Counted from the stretch's first letter, positions 1 through 8,747 are shown. The stretch is 15,546 nucleotides of DNA from Synura sp. LO234KE (GCA_015143735.1 VKHC01000095.1:3733-19278), one strand, 5' to 3'. Numbers and translations: made by a program. Notes: generated by a model from the sequence alone, not told the origin.

Positions 1-432
1 GGGCCAAGGAGACATCCACAGCCCCTTCACCTGGGCGATCTTAAATGTCTTCCTGTGCGTGCCTGATAATACACCTGTGTCCGCACAAGCATCACTTCCT
101 TCTCCGCAAGCCGGTTGGAACACTGTACACTGCCCGGGATATATGGCGGACGACCTCCTCCAGTCCTTCCTCGGGGCGACCCTTGAAACCCTCCAGCATA
201 CGGCGGATTCGTCTCCACATATGTAATGGTATTCAATCTCTCTGTTGCCACTCATAAAGTTCGGGCGTTCCACTACCACCGCGTACCTCTTCTCCCTCCG
301 GATCCCGGGGAACAAAATATCCCCATTCATGACCCTGAATAGATCTCTCATCGAGTTTACATCAAGACAGAAGGGCCCTTCAAAAGTCTTCGGTGGAATC
401 AAGTAACTTTGGGGACTCCACCTCCTTTCGGC
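1..432 (-). CDS. Possible partial reading frame running off the left edge
   Basis: This frame stays open for 144 codons, from just after a TGA at 433-435 to the first base of the window, so its C-terminal end is outside. The first ATG is at 349-351 and would leave 117 codons. The predicted peptide is of mixed composition, with an N-terminal part containing MRDLFRVMNGDILFPGI and a later part with several cysteines (residues such as YICGDESAVCW). I recognise no domain, signal peptide or membrane segment. About one stop-to-stop frame of this length is expected by chance in a window of this size, and other frames in the same place are also fairly open. It is kept because it lies on the purine-rich strand and follows another fairly open frame in the same direction (449-697). 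It could be the end of a decayed gene or chance. Confidence 0.2.
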
Positions 433-448
433 TCATGCGGCAATATCT

Positions 449-697
449 TCAGACGTTCAACCGAGCGATCTGCATCAGGAAGGCCTTGGCACGTAACACT
501 GTCCTCACGAAGCGTCCCTACAATCGCTGGACCACGTTGGGGTGCTCTCGGCTAGGTCCTTGTTGCAATGCAAAGAGCTTGACCACCTCTTCGCCTCGGA
601 GATCCACCTGCGGGTGTAGGCACCCGGAGCTCCCCACTTGGTCACGGGGCTTGCCAGGTGGTACCTGTGGAGTGTTTTTTTTGGTGTGGGGTGCGGC
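449..697 (-). pseudogene. Interrupted frame upstream of the left-edge frame
   Basis: The minus strand is open from 697 to 449 except for one TAG at 518-520, and ends at a TGA at 449-451. Before the TAG the peptide includes GEEVVKLFALQQGPSREHP, and after it RFVRTVLRAKAFLMQIARLN. Both parts have the alternating charged and hydrophobic pattern of helical protein. The next open frame downstream (432 to 1) is in a different phase. A single decayed gene would therefore need one nonsense change and at least one frameshift. No family is recognised. The stop frequency alone does not prove coding, so this is a low-confidence relic call. Confidence 0.15.
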
Positions 698-2220
698 TTA
701 GTCTCACTTATGTTAGTCTTCAACTTTCCTCGCCGTAATTAATTATAATATAATATCAAGTCATCTCAGACCGAGAATCTCTTTCAACCAGCAAAGGCAG
801 GGAGCTAAGAACACCAGCAGACCTCGTCCACCACCTAGCCGAGTAAGCGCACCTGCTGAACCGCGTTTTTTCCTCTGATGACTACTGGTCCCATTGGGCT
901 GCTAATGCTCCGGTCCGACGAGGCCACCACCTTCCTCTACATTTCATCACTCCGCAAGATGCCCGTAAGGATTACAGGATTTCTAGCCTCCTAGAAATTT
1001 GATGGAAAAGAAATTTTTGCCTGACCAAGCAACTGGCCGGCCCTGTCCCCTCGGAGTCCCCACCGCATCATCAATCCCTAGTTCGCTCCCCGATTCCAGG
1101 CCACACCTCTGGACTCCCTCCTCCATCTCTCCACGTACGGTGGTGATCTGGTAGTGTGGGACCGGAGGGCCTGCTCCTCTCGTCTTCGAGGTATACTACA
1201 TATCCCAAGTCCCTAAACTCAGCACTTCAGTAGCTTCGCCTGCCCGACGGCACAGCGGTCCTCTCCACCCTGGTTTAGCGTGGCACTTACCTCTCACGAC
1301 TTTCTCGCCAAGTCGGACGTCATCATTGCGATTTTGCACACACATATTTCCCCCGCGGACGCGGGTGGTTACAAACTCGCCGCACTCTTCCGGACCTGGC
1401 CCCTCATTGTGCTAGTACTGACTCCTCCTCAAGTGACCATTCTTTGGAACCCATTTGGTTTTGTCGGTCAATGACTGGTTTCCGATATTTTTTTCTTACG
1501 GGAGTTTGTTCCACCCTTCTGACTCTCATCTACCCCGACGCTGCACTCGCCTCGCTAGCAACCACGCCGGCCATAGTGGAAATCTACCGCCTCGTCCGGT
1601 GTCTCCACCCGTCCACATTTTTTTTGGAATCCCCCCAGGCTCCCTCTGGAGGCCCCGCGGACCCACCCTACTCTTGGCTGCCTCCCTACACTATGGTCCT
1701 ACTCCGCGCAATGGTCCGGTCCATAAAAGGTCTTCACCCAACACTTACATATGGCACCGTGAGACCGTTCATCTCCAGCTCCAACCGCTCGCCCCGGTTC
1801 TGGATTCCCCACCACCACCCCTCGGGCGGCCTCCCTGAACCTAACCCAGCGGCACTAGGCCTGTTGCTCGCTACCTCTTCTGTTATCTCCGGCTTCTCCC
1901 GCCCCTCAACCGCCCCCATCCGGGTATCACTAGGGGCGGACTTCGAGGAAGTTTCCTTTTAGACCCAACCGCTAATGGGCTGTTTACCGAACGGGGCCCT
2001 CCTCAACTCCTTAGACATGGTGCGACCCCTTTTCTTGGACGACGTCTCTCATTTTTATTGGGAGCAGGGCCCAAGCACAGAAGCTTCGGGACATCAACAT
2101 TGCCCAGCGCCTCGATCCACTCATCTGGGAAGTCGTCAATGTATCTTTAGCCTCTAATGCACTTCTTACCGTGTCATCCTCAAGGCTCGAGGAGCCACTA
2201 CGAAGAGCTCCTACATGAAC

Positions 2221-3683
2221 GACACTGGACTATTGGCCATAACTCCAGGAAGGAGAGGTCAAAGCAGTAGTTGCACGCACTTTCCTCCTCACCTGCACTC
2301 CCTCTCTCTGCTGCCAATTACCAGAGAGGCGCGATGTAAACATACAATCGGAAAATGGAACAAGGGCCAAGTTAACGCGGCTAGCCCGAGAGTGTATAAT
2401 TTCTATTGCACCTCCAACCCCTTTGTCTATTATCCCGATGGCACTGGGGACTCGGGCGCCGGTTGGTGACAGATCATCGGCTCAGCAGTCGTCGAGATTA
2501 CGGTATGGGACTCTATAATATCTACATCCTTCAATGTGGGACGTAGCTTCTTAGGCACCGATACTCAAAAGCCCCATCATGATAGATTGCTGGCGTGACC
2601 GGGAACAAGGAGGCATCAAATGATTAATCTCGATGACAAAGGCGGGCTGCGGTACGATTTTGCACGACGAGTCCAAAGAGGTGACCGTGTCCCCTGGAAC
2701 GGGATCAAAACTCTCTATGCATGAGAGTACACTGATGATCTGAAAAGTGTCCAAGCCAACTGTTCATATAGCAGTCTGACTCACCAGATTGGCACTAATG
2801 CCAGATGCTTCGAGACAGTTAGTGTGTTCATTTCAACAAATATTTGTAATGTGCATTTAATGCTGCGGTAAGAACCCTAAATTCTAATTCCGTGGTGCGT
2901 GCGTCTGAGTAGAATTCCGGATGAGTGATATCAAGGAGTGGGTTACATAATCATCCTACCCGGGACTGCTCGCATTGGAGATCAAATTGCAGAGAGAGGC
3001 TCAATGGAGTAACCTCCGGAAATTGAAATGCACTTAGCGCTTTCTTCTTCAATTCCTATAGTACGGAGTTAGCAGACCAGATTTTTCCGACGTAGAAAGA
3101 GATACTCCCTGCTTATTATATAGGGTTTATTCTTTGTGACCGATTTGACGGAGTCTGGGCTTTCATGATAAGCCTTAATTTTAACCGAAGTCAGAATCAG
3201 AGCGTGCTGCAGAGATTATATCTTCGACCGAAAAGTCAGACTTAGAGAAGTTTTTCGTGGACTCCTCGTAGACTGGTTCAGGCAGATATAGAAACTATCA
3301 GCTTGAGCGCTGTGACCGAACCCAAAATTTGGAAGGTTAAATGTTGGCGGATTGAATATCAAAGGGTGGACGCCAACGCAACGTTGCGAAGTATTTAGGT
3401 CCGGAGTTTAATGTTCACGGTGTTCAAATCTGACCACATTCAAGTTCTGATATTACTGCAGGCAAACTAATTTATTTCCCTGTCTGGATTGAGTTAACTA
3501 GTGGCCTGGATTACCTTATTAGCCTTGAGCAATACCCTTGGACGACATGGTTTCCTTCGGCTTTGACGATTGTTATAGGTTTTCGGTTCAGCCGCTCGCG
3601 ATGTTCCACCTCGCCGCTTATGCTACAAGCCGGGAGAAGTAACGCCTGCGCTTTTGAAAGTATAGATAACTTGGATCAAAGAA
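2221..3683. other. Intergenic stretch without recognisable features
   Basis: Base composition falls gradually from GC-rich to AT-rich across this stretch. Frames are all short (at most 84 codons at 2215-2469 and 67 on the minus strand at 2551-2754) and show no domain signature. I see no tandem repeat, RNA gene or strong palindrome. Confidence 0.5.
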
Positions 3684-3730
3684 AAGTCATTCTCCAGAAT
3701 TTTTGGAACAAAAATGTTCCAAAATTTTAT
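3684..3730 (+). repeat. Dispersed inverted repeat, left copy
   Basis: Bases 3684-3704 are the exact reverse complement of 6340-6360 (21 of 21). Immediately inside, 3710-3725 (AAAAATGTTCCAAAAT) is repeated in direct orientation at 6309-6324. A 21-bp exact match is far beyond chance in 15.5 kb, so both sites belong to one repeat family, oppositely oriented. Here the two motifs abut; in the other copy about 15 bases separate them. No target-site duplication is obvious outside the arms (GAA on the left, GAG on the right). Confidence 0.85.
3701..3724. other. AT-rich hairpin inside the left repeat copy
   Basis: TTTTGGAACA pairs perfectly with TGTTCCAAAA around an AAAA loop, giving a 10-bp stem. 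It lies inside the dispersed repeat. The right copy at 6309-6360 keeps the TGTTCC arm but not this compact hairpin, so the hairpin may have formed by a local rearrangement in this copy. It lacks the GC-rich stem and T-run of a bacterial terminator. Confidence 0.6.
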
Positions 3731-3900
3731 TTTTTTGATTTCCTTCGGTATTCGCTTGTATTTCTTCATAATTTGGACCGTGCACTTATTCAGGAATGAT
3801 CTTGAACGTATTGCACATAAGGTGCATCAATAGTTTATCATAAACCCTTCCACGTGGCAACGTTATTTGAAGAAACGTGCAGCAAAATCGTGTATTTGAT

Positions 3901-4892
3901 AAATAGCTTCGTCCATTCATCGAACTGGCGCACAAACCTTATATCTGCAGTTAGAGCGATGTATAACAAGTAGTTCAAGCAATTGTAGACCTCTCAAATC
4001 GCTACTAGTGAAAGGTTTTGATGAAAATTCTACAAAAGCCACGTTTTTACAGGGTGGCCGACAGTTAGAAAAGAAATAACTTCGGTAATACATTGAACTA
4101 GAGCACAAAACTTATATCTGCGGTTCGTGCGTTGTAAAAAGAGTAATTCAAGCATTTGCAGACCTCTTAAATCGAAAATGGCGAGGAGTAGTGCAGGCAA
4201 TAATGCGACAATAAACACGTTTTTACAGGTTGGCCGACAGTTAGTATAGAAATAACTTCGGAATACATCGAGCTAGCACGCTCAACTTATATCTGCGGTT
4301 AGTGCAATGTATAACAAGTAATTCAAGCAGTTGTAGACCTCTCAAATCGCCATTGGGGATGAGGTATGTATGAGATGATACGGCATTTGTTCACGTTTTT
4401 ACAGGGTGGCCGACAGTTAGAAAAGAAATAACTTCGGTAATACATCGAACTAGTGCACAAAACTTATATCTGCTGTTAGTACGTTGTGTAACAAGTAATT
4501 CAAGCAATTGTAGACCTCTCAAATCGCCATAGGTGAAGTGTAATGCAGGCAATAATGTGACAATATACGCGTTTTTACGGCGAGGCCAACGAGTGAAAAG
4601 AAATAACTTCGGTAATACATTGAATTAGCACTTTTAACTTATATCTGCTTTTAGTGCATTGTATAACGAGTAATCCGTGCGATTGTAGACCTCTTATAGC
4701 ACCAATGGTGAAGAGTAATGCAGGCGATAACGCAACAATAATCACGTTTTTACAGGGTGGCCGACAGTTAGAACAGAAATAACTTTGGTAATACATCGAG
4801 CTTGCACGATCAGCTTATATCTGCGGTTCGTGCCTTGTATAACAAGTAATTCAAGCAATTGTAGACCTTTCAAAGCACAATTGGTGAAGAGT
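3901..4892. repeat. Tandem satellite-like array, ~175-bp monomer, ~5.7 copies
   Basis: Monomers begin with AAATA(A/G)C at 3901, 4074, 4250, 4426, 4601 and 4777, giving successive periods of 173, 176, 176, 175 and 176 bp. The sixth copy ends near 4892 after about 116 bp. Each unit has the same conserved blocks in order: AAATAACTTCGGTAATACAT, CTTATATCTGC, GTATAACAAGTAATTCAAGC, TTGTAGACCTCTCAAATCG, a more variable stretch, then CACGTTTTTACAGGGTGG and CCGACAGTTAG. By eye the copies agree at roughly four fifths of positions, so this is an old array and not a recent duplication. The period is not a multiple of three, which argues against a protein repeat. Its length is close to one nucleosome repeat, like many satellite monomers, but only six copies are present. 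No genic or regulatory role is visible in the sequence. Confidence 0.96.
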
Positions 4893-5647
4893 TATTAGAT
4901 ATAAAAATATCACATCAACTACTATACCTCTAGTTAACTATCGATTTCCGTCCCAATTCCCGCTAAAAGAATATTAACGTATATTGTGCAATGGATATCC
5001 TATTGGCGATGATAAGTGTGTACTTGTGTGGCTTCGTTCTTTCGTGGTTTCCTCGGCTAGGGAGCACATGACGTGTTAGACTCATTTTGCGCAAGGCGTG
5101 GAATAGAAAATAGGTATCGATTAAAGTTGAATCAACTTTTTCGGGTTGGGAAATATAAGGATAATTAATGGTGGATATGAAGACCTTGATAAGTCTATTT
5201 CCGCTTATTTATGCCTGATAGAAGACGCTGGAAGTTTTTGAGCTGAGTCGTAGGGCGGAGACGGTAAATAAATGGATTGTCAATATATAACTTCTTGAAT
5301 GCGGTTGAGTGGTTTTAATTTGCTCGCTAATAATGATTCTGATTTTGACATTCCTTATGTACCTAGAAAACTAGAAAATTTTCAACAAATATTGTTGGGG
5401 GTGAAGCTACCTAACCAAATTTGTGAGTTATAACTGTGAAAATTGGAGTAATTTCTAATGTCTATTTCTTGGGCTTTTTTATTCGCACGGTTTTGTTTTT
5501 ACACCTTGCTGGTTATAACAATATCTATGACACATATCTAGTGAAATGTAAAAGTTCATGAAATAGATTAATTAAATTGAACATGATGCATTGCGTGTGC
5601 TTAGGGTTGGATTATGGTAAGTTGTTGTGCGTTCTATGTTTTAATCT
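4893..5647. other. AT-rich spacer after the array
   Basis: No frame of note is present. The only structure seen is a perfect inverted repeat at 5123-5139 (AAAGTTGA, one central A, TCAACTTT), which is near the chance level for a sequence this long. A 10-bp palindrome TAGTTAACTA lies at 4931-4940. Confidence 0.5.
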
Positions 5648-5649
5648 AT

Positions 5650-5770
5650 GTACGCTTGCCATGTGACAGTACGGCGTCTTTGCAGCTGTCTCTGTGAGGT
5701 GGTAAGTTGTGCTGGACCTGAGAAGCACGAAGGCGTAGCACGGTGCTTGACGCGCCCTGGATTACAAATG
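5650..5770. other. Short GC-rich patch with a potential hairpin
   Basis: About 120 bp here are much richer in G and C than the flanks. Within it, AAGCAC at 5723-5728 can pair with GTGCTT at 5743-5748, and the nested AGCACGGTGCT is itself nearly palindromic. A 102-codon + frame at 5648-5956 crosses the patch and runs on into AT-rich simple-repeat sequence. It has no domain signature and I do not call it a gene. The patch may be the end of a transposable element. Confidence 0.4.
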
Positions 5771-5800
5771 TGTTTACATATGCGTACTCATGTTTGTATT

Positions 5801-5828
5801 GACTTGAAGTTGATGTTGAATTTGAATC
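5801..5828. repeat. Degenerate TTGAAG-type simple repeat, first tract
   Basis: The tract starts GACTTGAAGTTGATGTTGAA and continues with TTGAATC. Its first 13 bases (GACTTGAAGTTGA) recur exactly at 5965-5977, so the two tracts form an imperfect direct repeat 164 bp apart. Confidence 0.7.
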
Positions 5829-5964
5829 AAAGTATCAATTTTAGGTATTTTTACTCCATCATATCTTCTGAGCATCCAATTTTCACAATTTCCAAACATA
5901 CGCAAAGTCATTGTCGCATTATTAAAAGTATTGTCATGTACTCATTTAAGTTTTAGTACTCCGT

Positions 5965-6016
5965 GACTTGAAGTTGAAGTTTACGTGGATGTTGAAGTTG
6001 AAGTAGAAGTTGAAAA
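5965..6016. repeat. TTGAAG-type simple repeat, second tract
   Basis: The tract consists of GACTTGAAGTTGAAGT, a short non-repeat interruption (TTACGTGGA), then TGTTGAAGTTGAAGTAGAAG and TTGAAAAT. The hexamer TTGAAG and one-base variants recur in phase. Such tracts are common in eukaryotic intergenic and transposon DNA. Confidence 0.8.
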
Positions 6017-6308
6017 TCTTTTCAGACATGTTCTGATATTATACTTGTGGTAGCTTAGTCTACGCGAAATCAACTAAGGAGCTCAAAAATGTATAGTAGA
6101 AGCATAGATTCGACGTATGGCTGAAGTTATAGCGCAAAAACCATTTGAAAGTAGTGTTAAAACAACCTAACCTATACAGTACAAAATTTCTCATCCCCGC
6201 GAATATTCAAGATTGGTCATTTTGCAGAAATTTTACTAGTATTATGTATTATATGCATCTAGAAGCATTTTGCTTTAAACGATTGGGTTGTAAAGATATT
6301 TATCTTCA

Positions 6309-6360
6309 AAAAATGTTCCAAAATCGGACCCTATCTTTCAAAAATTCTGGAGAATGACTT
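6309..6360 (-). repeat. Dispersed inverted repeat, right copy
   Basis: Bases 6340-6360 are the exact reverse complement of 3684-3704, and 6309-6324 repeats 3710-3725 in direct orientation. Between them lies CGGACCCTATCTTTC, absent from the left copy. The two copies together bracket about 2.68 kb that contains the satellite array, the GC-rich patch and the TTGAAG tracts. A short + frame at 6145-6357 overlaps this copy and is not credible as a gene. Confidence 0.85.
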
Positions 6361-7540
6361 GAGGCCTATTATCGAATTCTGACTACTCTGAAGCAAAACG
6401 TAAAACACTTTGATATGTTATGGTACAGTCACTCAAATACAGGGCTAAGCCTCTAACAGGAGTAGTAGATGGTAAAAATAATCTAGAAGAAATAATATTC
6501 CACCTCAGTAAAGTAAATAAGTGCAGAAGCTTACTAATAATGTCGATGATTAGTAGTAGTATGCGCTTATCATTCAAGAGAAAAGTCGAACAGCGAGCAA
6601 TCCCACCAGCTTATAATTGTACCTAGGTCCTAGAAATCTCCCATGTGCGAACCACTAGTACAATCACCGGCAAGTAGCCCGTTCATGAACGAGAAAGAAA
6701 AGGAGAGTTTACCCTCGTAGTTCGTAGGAAGGAGCTTGCTCCGGATCATCATGGTACATCCGTGCAGCACCTTTTGTCAGCTAAAACTATCCCCATTATA
6801 TTTTCACGTTTTTGTACGTATATACGAAATAAGAGAAGCCTTCTCAACTTGAATGCCTGTTATTTATTTAACTTCTACCGCCATGTAAAGTGGAACAAGG
6901 GTTTTCAGTAAAGTATATGATAATGCGTGTTGTGAGTTTTTTTGAAAAACAATTTTTGCTCTTCGTACATACAGAAGCAATCGCTTGATGTATGTCAATA
7001 CACTCGATAAAACTAATACTGACACGTGCACCTAGGTAATGGTGATTAGAAATGAATTGAACATCGTGTATATAAAATACTGTGTATTTTACCCTAAAGC
7101 ATTTAAGTTCATACAAACATAATTGGCACTGACAAAAACATGAAAGTCCTTGTTGCCTCCTTATCGCATATGCAATGCACTTAGATTCTAAACACGCGAG
7201 AAGACAGCTTTTGTTTTACTGACCTGCAGAGTGCAGGACTATTGAAAATTACGGGAGGGAAACTATGAATCGACATTGTTTCGGTAGTTTTTTCAGGTTC
7301 GTTTCATCTGGTTCTTTTCGAAACCTTTACAAATACATGCGCTAAGAATATATCCATAGTAAAGTTTTTGTGGTGTTGCGGTAAAAGCAACAAATGAAAA
7401 ATGTTAAACATCCAGTTTTCATCTGTTTAAAAACTGAATTAAACGTCTGCATTGCAATCTTCTTGTTTTCGACTTAGAATATTTTTTTCCTTGCAATTAC
7501 CCACCTGATTTGCGTTCGTAAATCGTAAATCCGTAGTTAT
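6361..7540. other. AT-rich stretch without recognisable genes
   Basis: Both strands hold only short frames. The largest is 82 codons on the minus strand at 6868-7116, with no motif I recognise. No repeat with a clear copy elsewhere in the window was found. Confidence 0.5.
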
Positions 7541-7559
7541 CAGCATCACTGCGGTGCTG
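7541..7559. other. Small hairpin
   Basis: CAGCATC pairs with GGTGCTG (one G-T pair) around ACTGC. A stem of this size is close to what chance provides, but it stands at the start of a slightly GC-richer patch (about 7540-7760). Confidence 0.35.
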
Positions 7560-7724
7560 GTAGTAATCACAATTTTTAATAATACTCTTTGATTATACAG
7601 TGCCGTGAAACACCATCGAGACCGTACTGCTGCGGTACTTGCTACGATGTATTGCCGCCCCTCCCCGCTCTAGGAAAGAAAGCCTTGCGTAATCTAACAC
7701 TTTGGAAAAACGGGGCGTGGTAGA

Positions 7725-7742
7725 AATACTGACGTCAGTATT
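7725..7742. promoter_or_regulatory. 18-bp perfect palindrome with CRE-type core TGACGTCA
   Basis: AATACTGACGTCAGTATT is a perfect palindrome with no central spacer. Its core TGACGTCA is the classic full site bound by CREB/ATF-type bZIP factors, and the palindrome extends five bases beyond it on each side. A perfect 18-bp palindrome is expected only about 0.06 times in a window this size. It lies in a locally GC-richer patch, but no gene with a credible start is adjacent. Calling it regulatory is therefore inference from the core motif alone. Confidence 0.35.
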
Positions 7743-7760
7743 AACGACGCATTTTCTTTG

Positions 7761-8389
7761 TCCTGGATAGCAAGCTCCTTAAAATTCAGGGGGTTTCCGC
7801 AGCAGATATCTTGGATACAACATTTTTATTTAGAGGACCCCATCTAGACCAACACAATTCATTTGCCCAACAGCATGGCACATCTAATACTAGAGGATAT
7901 ATCGCTGTCCACCACTTGGTTTACTGAGGTTGAGCTTTTCGCGTGCCCTGTTTCCATCCCTGAAAAGAGTCGACGAGCTCTTTTACAGAGCTTGAAGAAT
8001 TTCACTACAACACACAACATTTAAATTTACAGCTAATTTAGTAGCGCATACAGCGGACGATGACAGCAGGTGACGCAGGTGTTGATAGGGCATTTACTCA
8101 CTATCTCAATTCGTTTAGAGCACCGGGTCAGAGCCGTGGCACCTCTTAATGAATCATTTCCGCGAGAAGATCATCAATTCAGTGAAGTTAGCTTGCATTT
8201 TATTCAAAGTTTCAATTTTTCTTCCACCTACACTTCTTTCTCCTTTGAACTCCACCTGCTCTACTTTTGCGGTTTGAAGTTCATAAGCCAATACTTGGTC
8301 GGACAGCCCCATCCAGTCCCACTCAAAATACACCGACCTTACACACACACCTGCTAAGTCGAGAAAAGAACGATTAAACAGAATAAATC
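7761..8389. other. Intergenic stretch with a 9-bp tandem doublet
   Basis: No gene is supported. A 95-codon + frame (8070-8357) and a 64-codon minus frame overlap each other without any motif. A two-copy tandem repeat lies at 8066-8083 (GCAGGTGAC then GCAGGTGTT), and a short AC run sits near 8341-8350. Confidence 0.45.
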
Positions 8390-8420
8390 GAGCACGTAGA
8401 TTGGTCTACGAGCTTTGCTC
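8390..8420. other. Bulged hairpin upstream of the 8457 frame
   Basis: CGTAGA (8395-8400) pairs with TCTACG (8405-8410) around TTGG. The stem continues outward as GAGCA with TGCTC after a five-base bulge (AGCTT), for 11 pairs in total. It ends 36 bases before the ATG at 8457. A role is unknown, and a chance origin is possible. Confidence 0.4.
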
Positions 8421-8456
8421 GTCCTCTGCGTCGGTAAGCTCACGAAGAGTGCGACA

Positions 8457-8747
8457 ATGAAAAAATTTCATTGCTCGGCCAGAAGGTTAAGAGCTAATAA
8501 TGATCCTCGACCTACTTTCTGCGGAAATCAGCCCGGACATGTGAGAGAAACCCCGAGGAAGGAACTCCGCACCAGCGCTGGTGATAACTTGGTGCAACAT
8601 CAGCTACTTCTTCAACGTAGCCCGCGAACTGTTTCAACGAGTAAATCACCGGCCCCCACGGGTCTAAGTCAGACACCGCAAGCAGACGTAGACGGTCTTC
8701 GCGAGGTGGCTTTCAAGTTGGGTTTCATATTGCTAAGAGCCGGATAG
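8457..8747 (+). CDS. Short frame with a zinc-knuckle-like motif, possible gag relic
   Basis: From the first ATG this frame gives 96 residues to a TAG. Residues 19-35 read P-T-F-C-G-N-Q-P-G-H-V-R-E-T-P-R-K. This resembles the retrotransposon or retroviral nucleocapsid knuckle C-x2-C-x4-H-x4-C, in which CNQPGH and CGQPGHVRR are common forms. The match is imperfect: only C22 and H28 are in plausible places, the spacing is one residue too long or the second cysteine is replaced, and the last cysteine is a threonine. It could not bind zinc as written. The rest is rich in Ser, Thr, Pro and Gln, as in disordered gag tails. No protease, reverse transcriptase or integrase follows in frame. It could be a decayed gag fragment or a coincidence. 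Confidence 0.22.
   Translation: MKKFHCSARRLRANNDPRPTFCGNQPGHVRETPRKELRTSAGDNLVQHQLLLQRSPRTVSTSKSPAPTGLSQTPQADVDGLREVAFKLGFILLRAG

Larger units (their letters stand above)
1..2220 (-). other. GC-rich block, purine-rich on the minus strand, no intact gene
   Basis: The + strand is pyrimidine-rich here; in a hand count of 1621-1680, 39 of 60 bases are C or T. If it was ever coding, the usual purine bias of coding strands points to the minus strand. Minus-strand frames are broken. One runs from 1854 to 1369 with stops near 1701, 1557, 1470 and 1431. Another is open from 1411 to 1196, and a third from 2146 to 2003. None matches a family I recognise. Stop codons contain purines, so the + strand is poor in stops for purely compositional reasons, and its longer frames are not evidence of genes. 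The block could be a decayed gene or transposon, or non-coding DNA with skewed composition. Confidence 0.5.

Noticed and set aside
979-998. Hairpin ATTTCTAG-CCTC-CTAGAAAT
   Set aside because: An 8-bp stem with a short loop is expected about once by chance in this window, and nothing nearby gives it meaning.
1678-1748. Possible 71-nt intron on the minus strand (GTAAGT to CAG) joining two open frames in phase
   Set aside because: No branch-point motif is present, the flanking frames have no recognised protein, and GT-AG pairs this close are common by chance. RNA data would be needed.
1444-1962. 172-codon + strand frame, the longest in the window
   Set aside because: It lies in strongly pyrimidine-rich DNA, where stop codons are rare. 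The peptide is rich in Pro, Ser and Leu with no domain. About 0.4 such frames are expected by chance even without skew.
3917-4796. Similar minus-strand frames repeated in the satellite (peptides with MYY-SYF-SNCRPPCKNV)
   Set aside because: They repeat only because the DNA repeats. The period is not a multiple of three, so no continuous repeat protein is possible, and stops interrupt every copy.
3901-4892. CRISPR array
   Set aside because: The conserved part is over 100 bp and diverged, the variable part is not unique in every unit, and there are no cas genes. The DNA looks eukaryotic.
8570-8583. 14-bp palindrome CACCAGCGCTGGTG
   Set aside because: About one perfect 14-bp palindrome is expected by chance in a sequence of this length.
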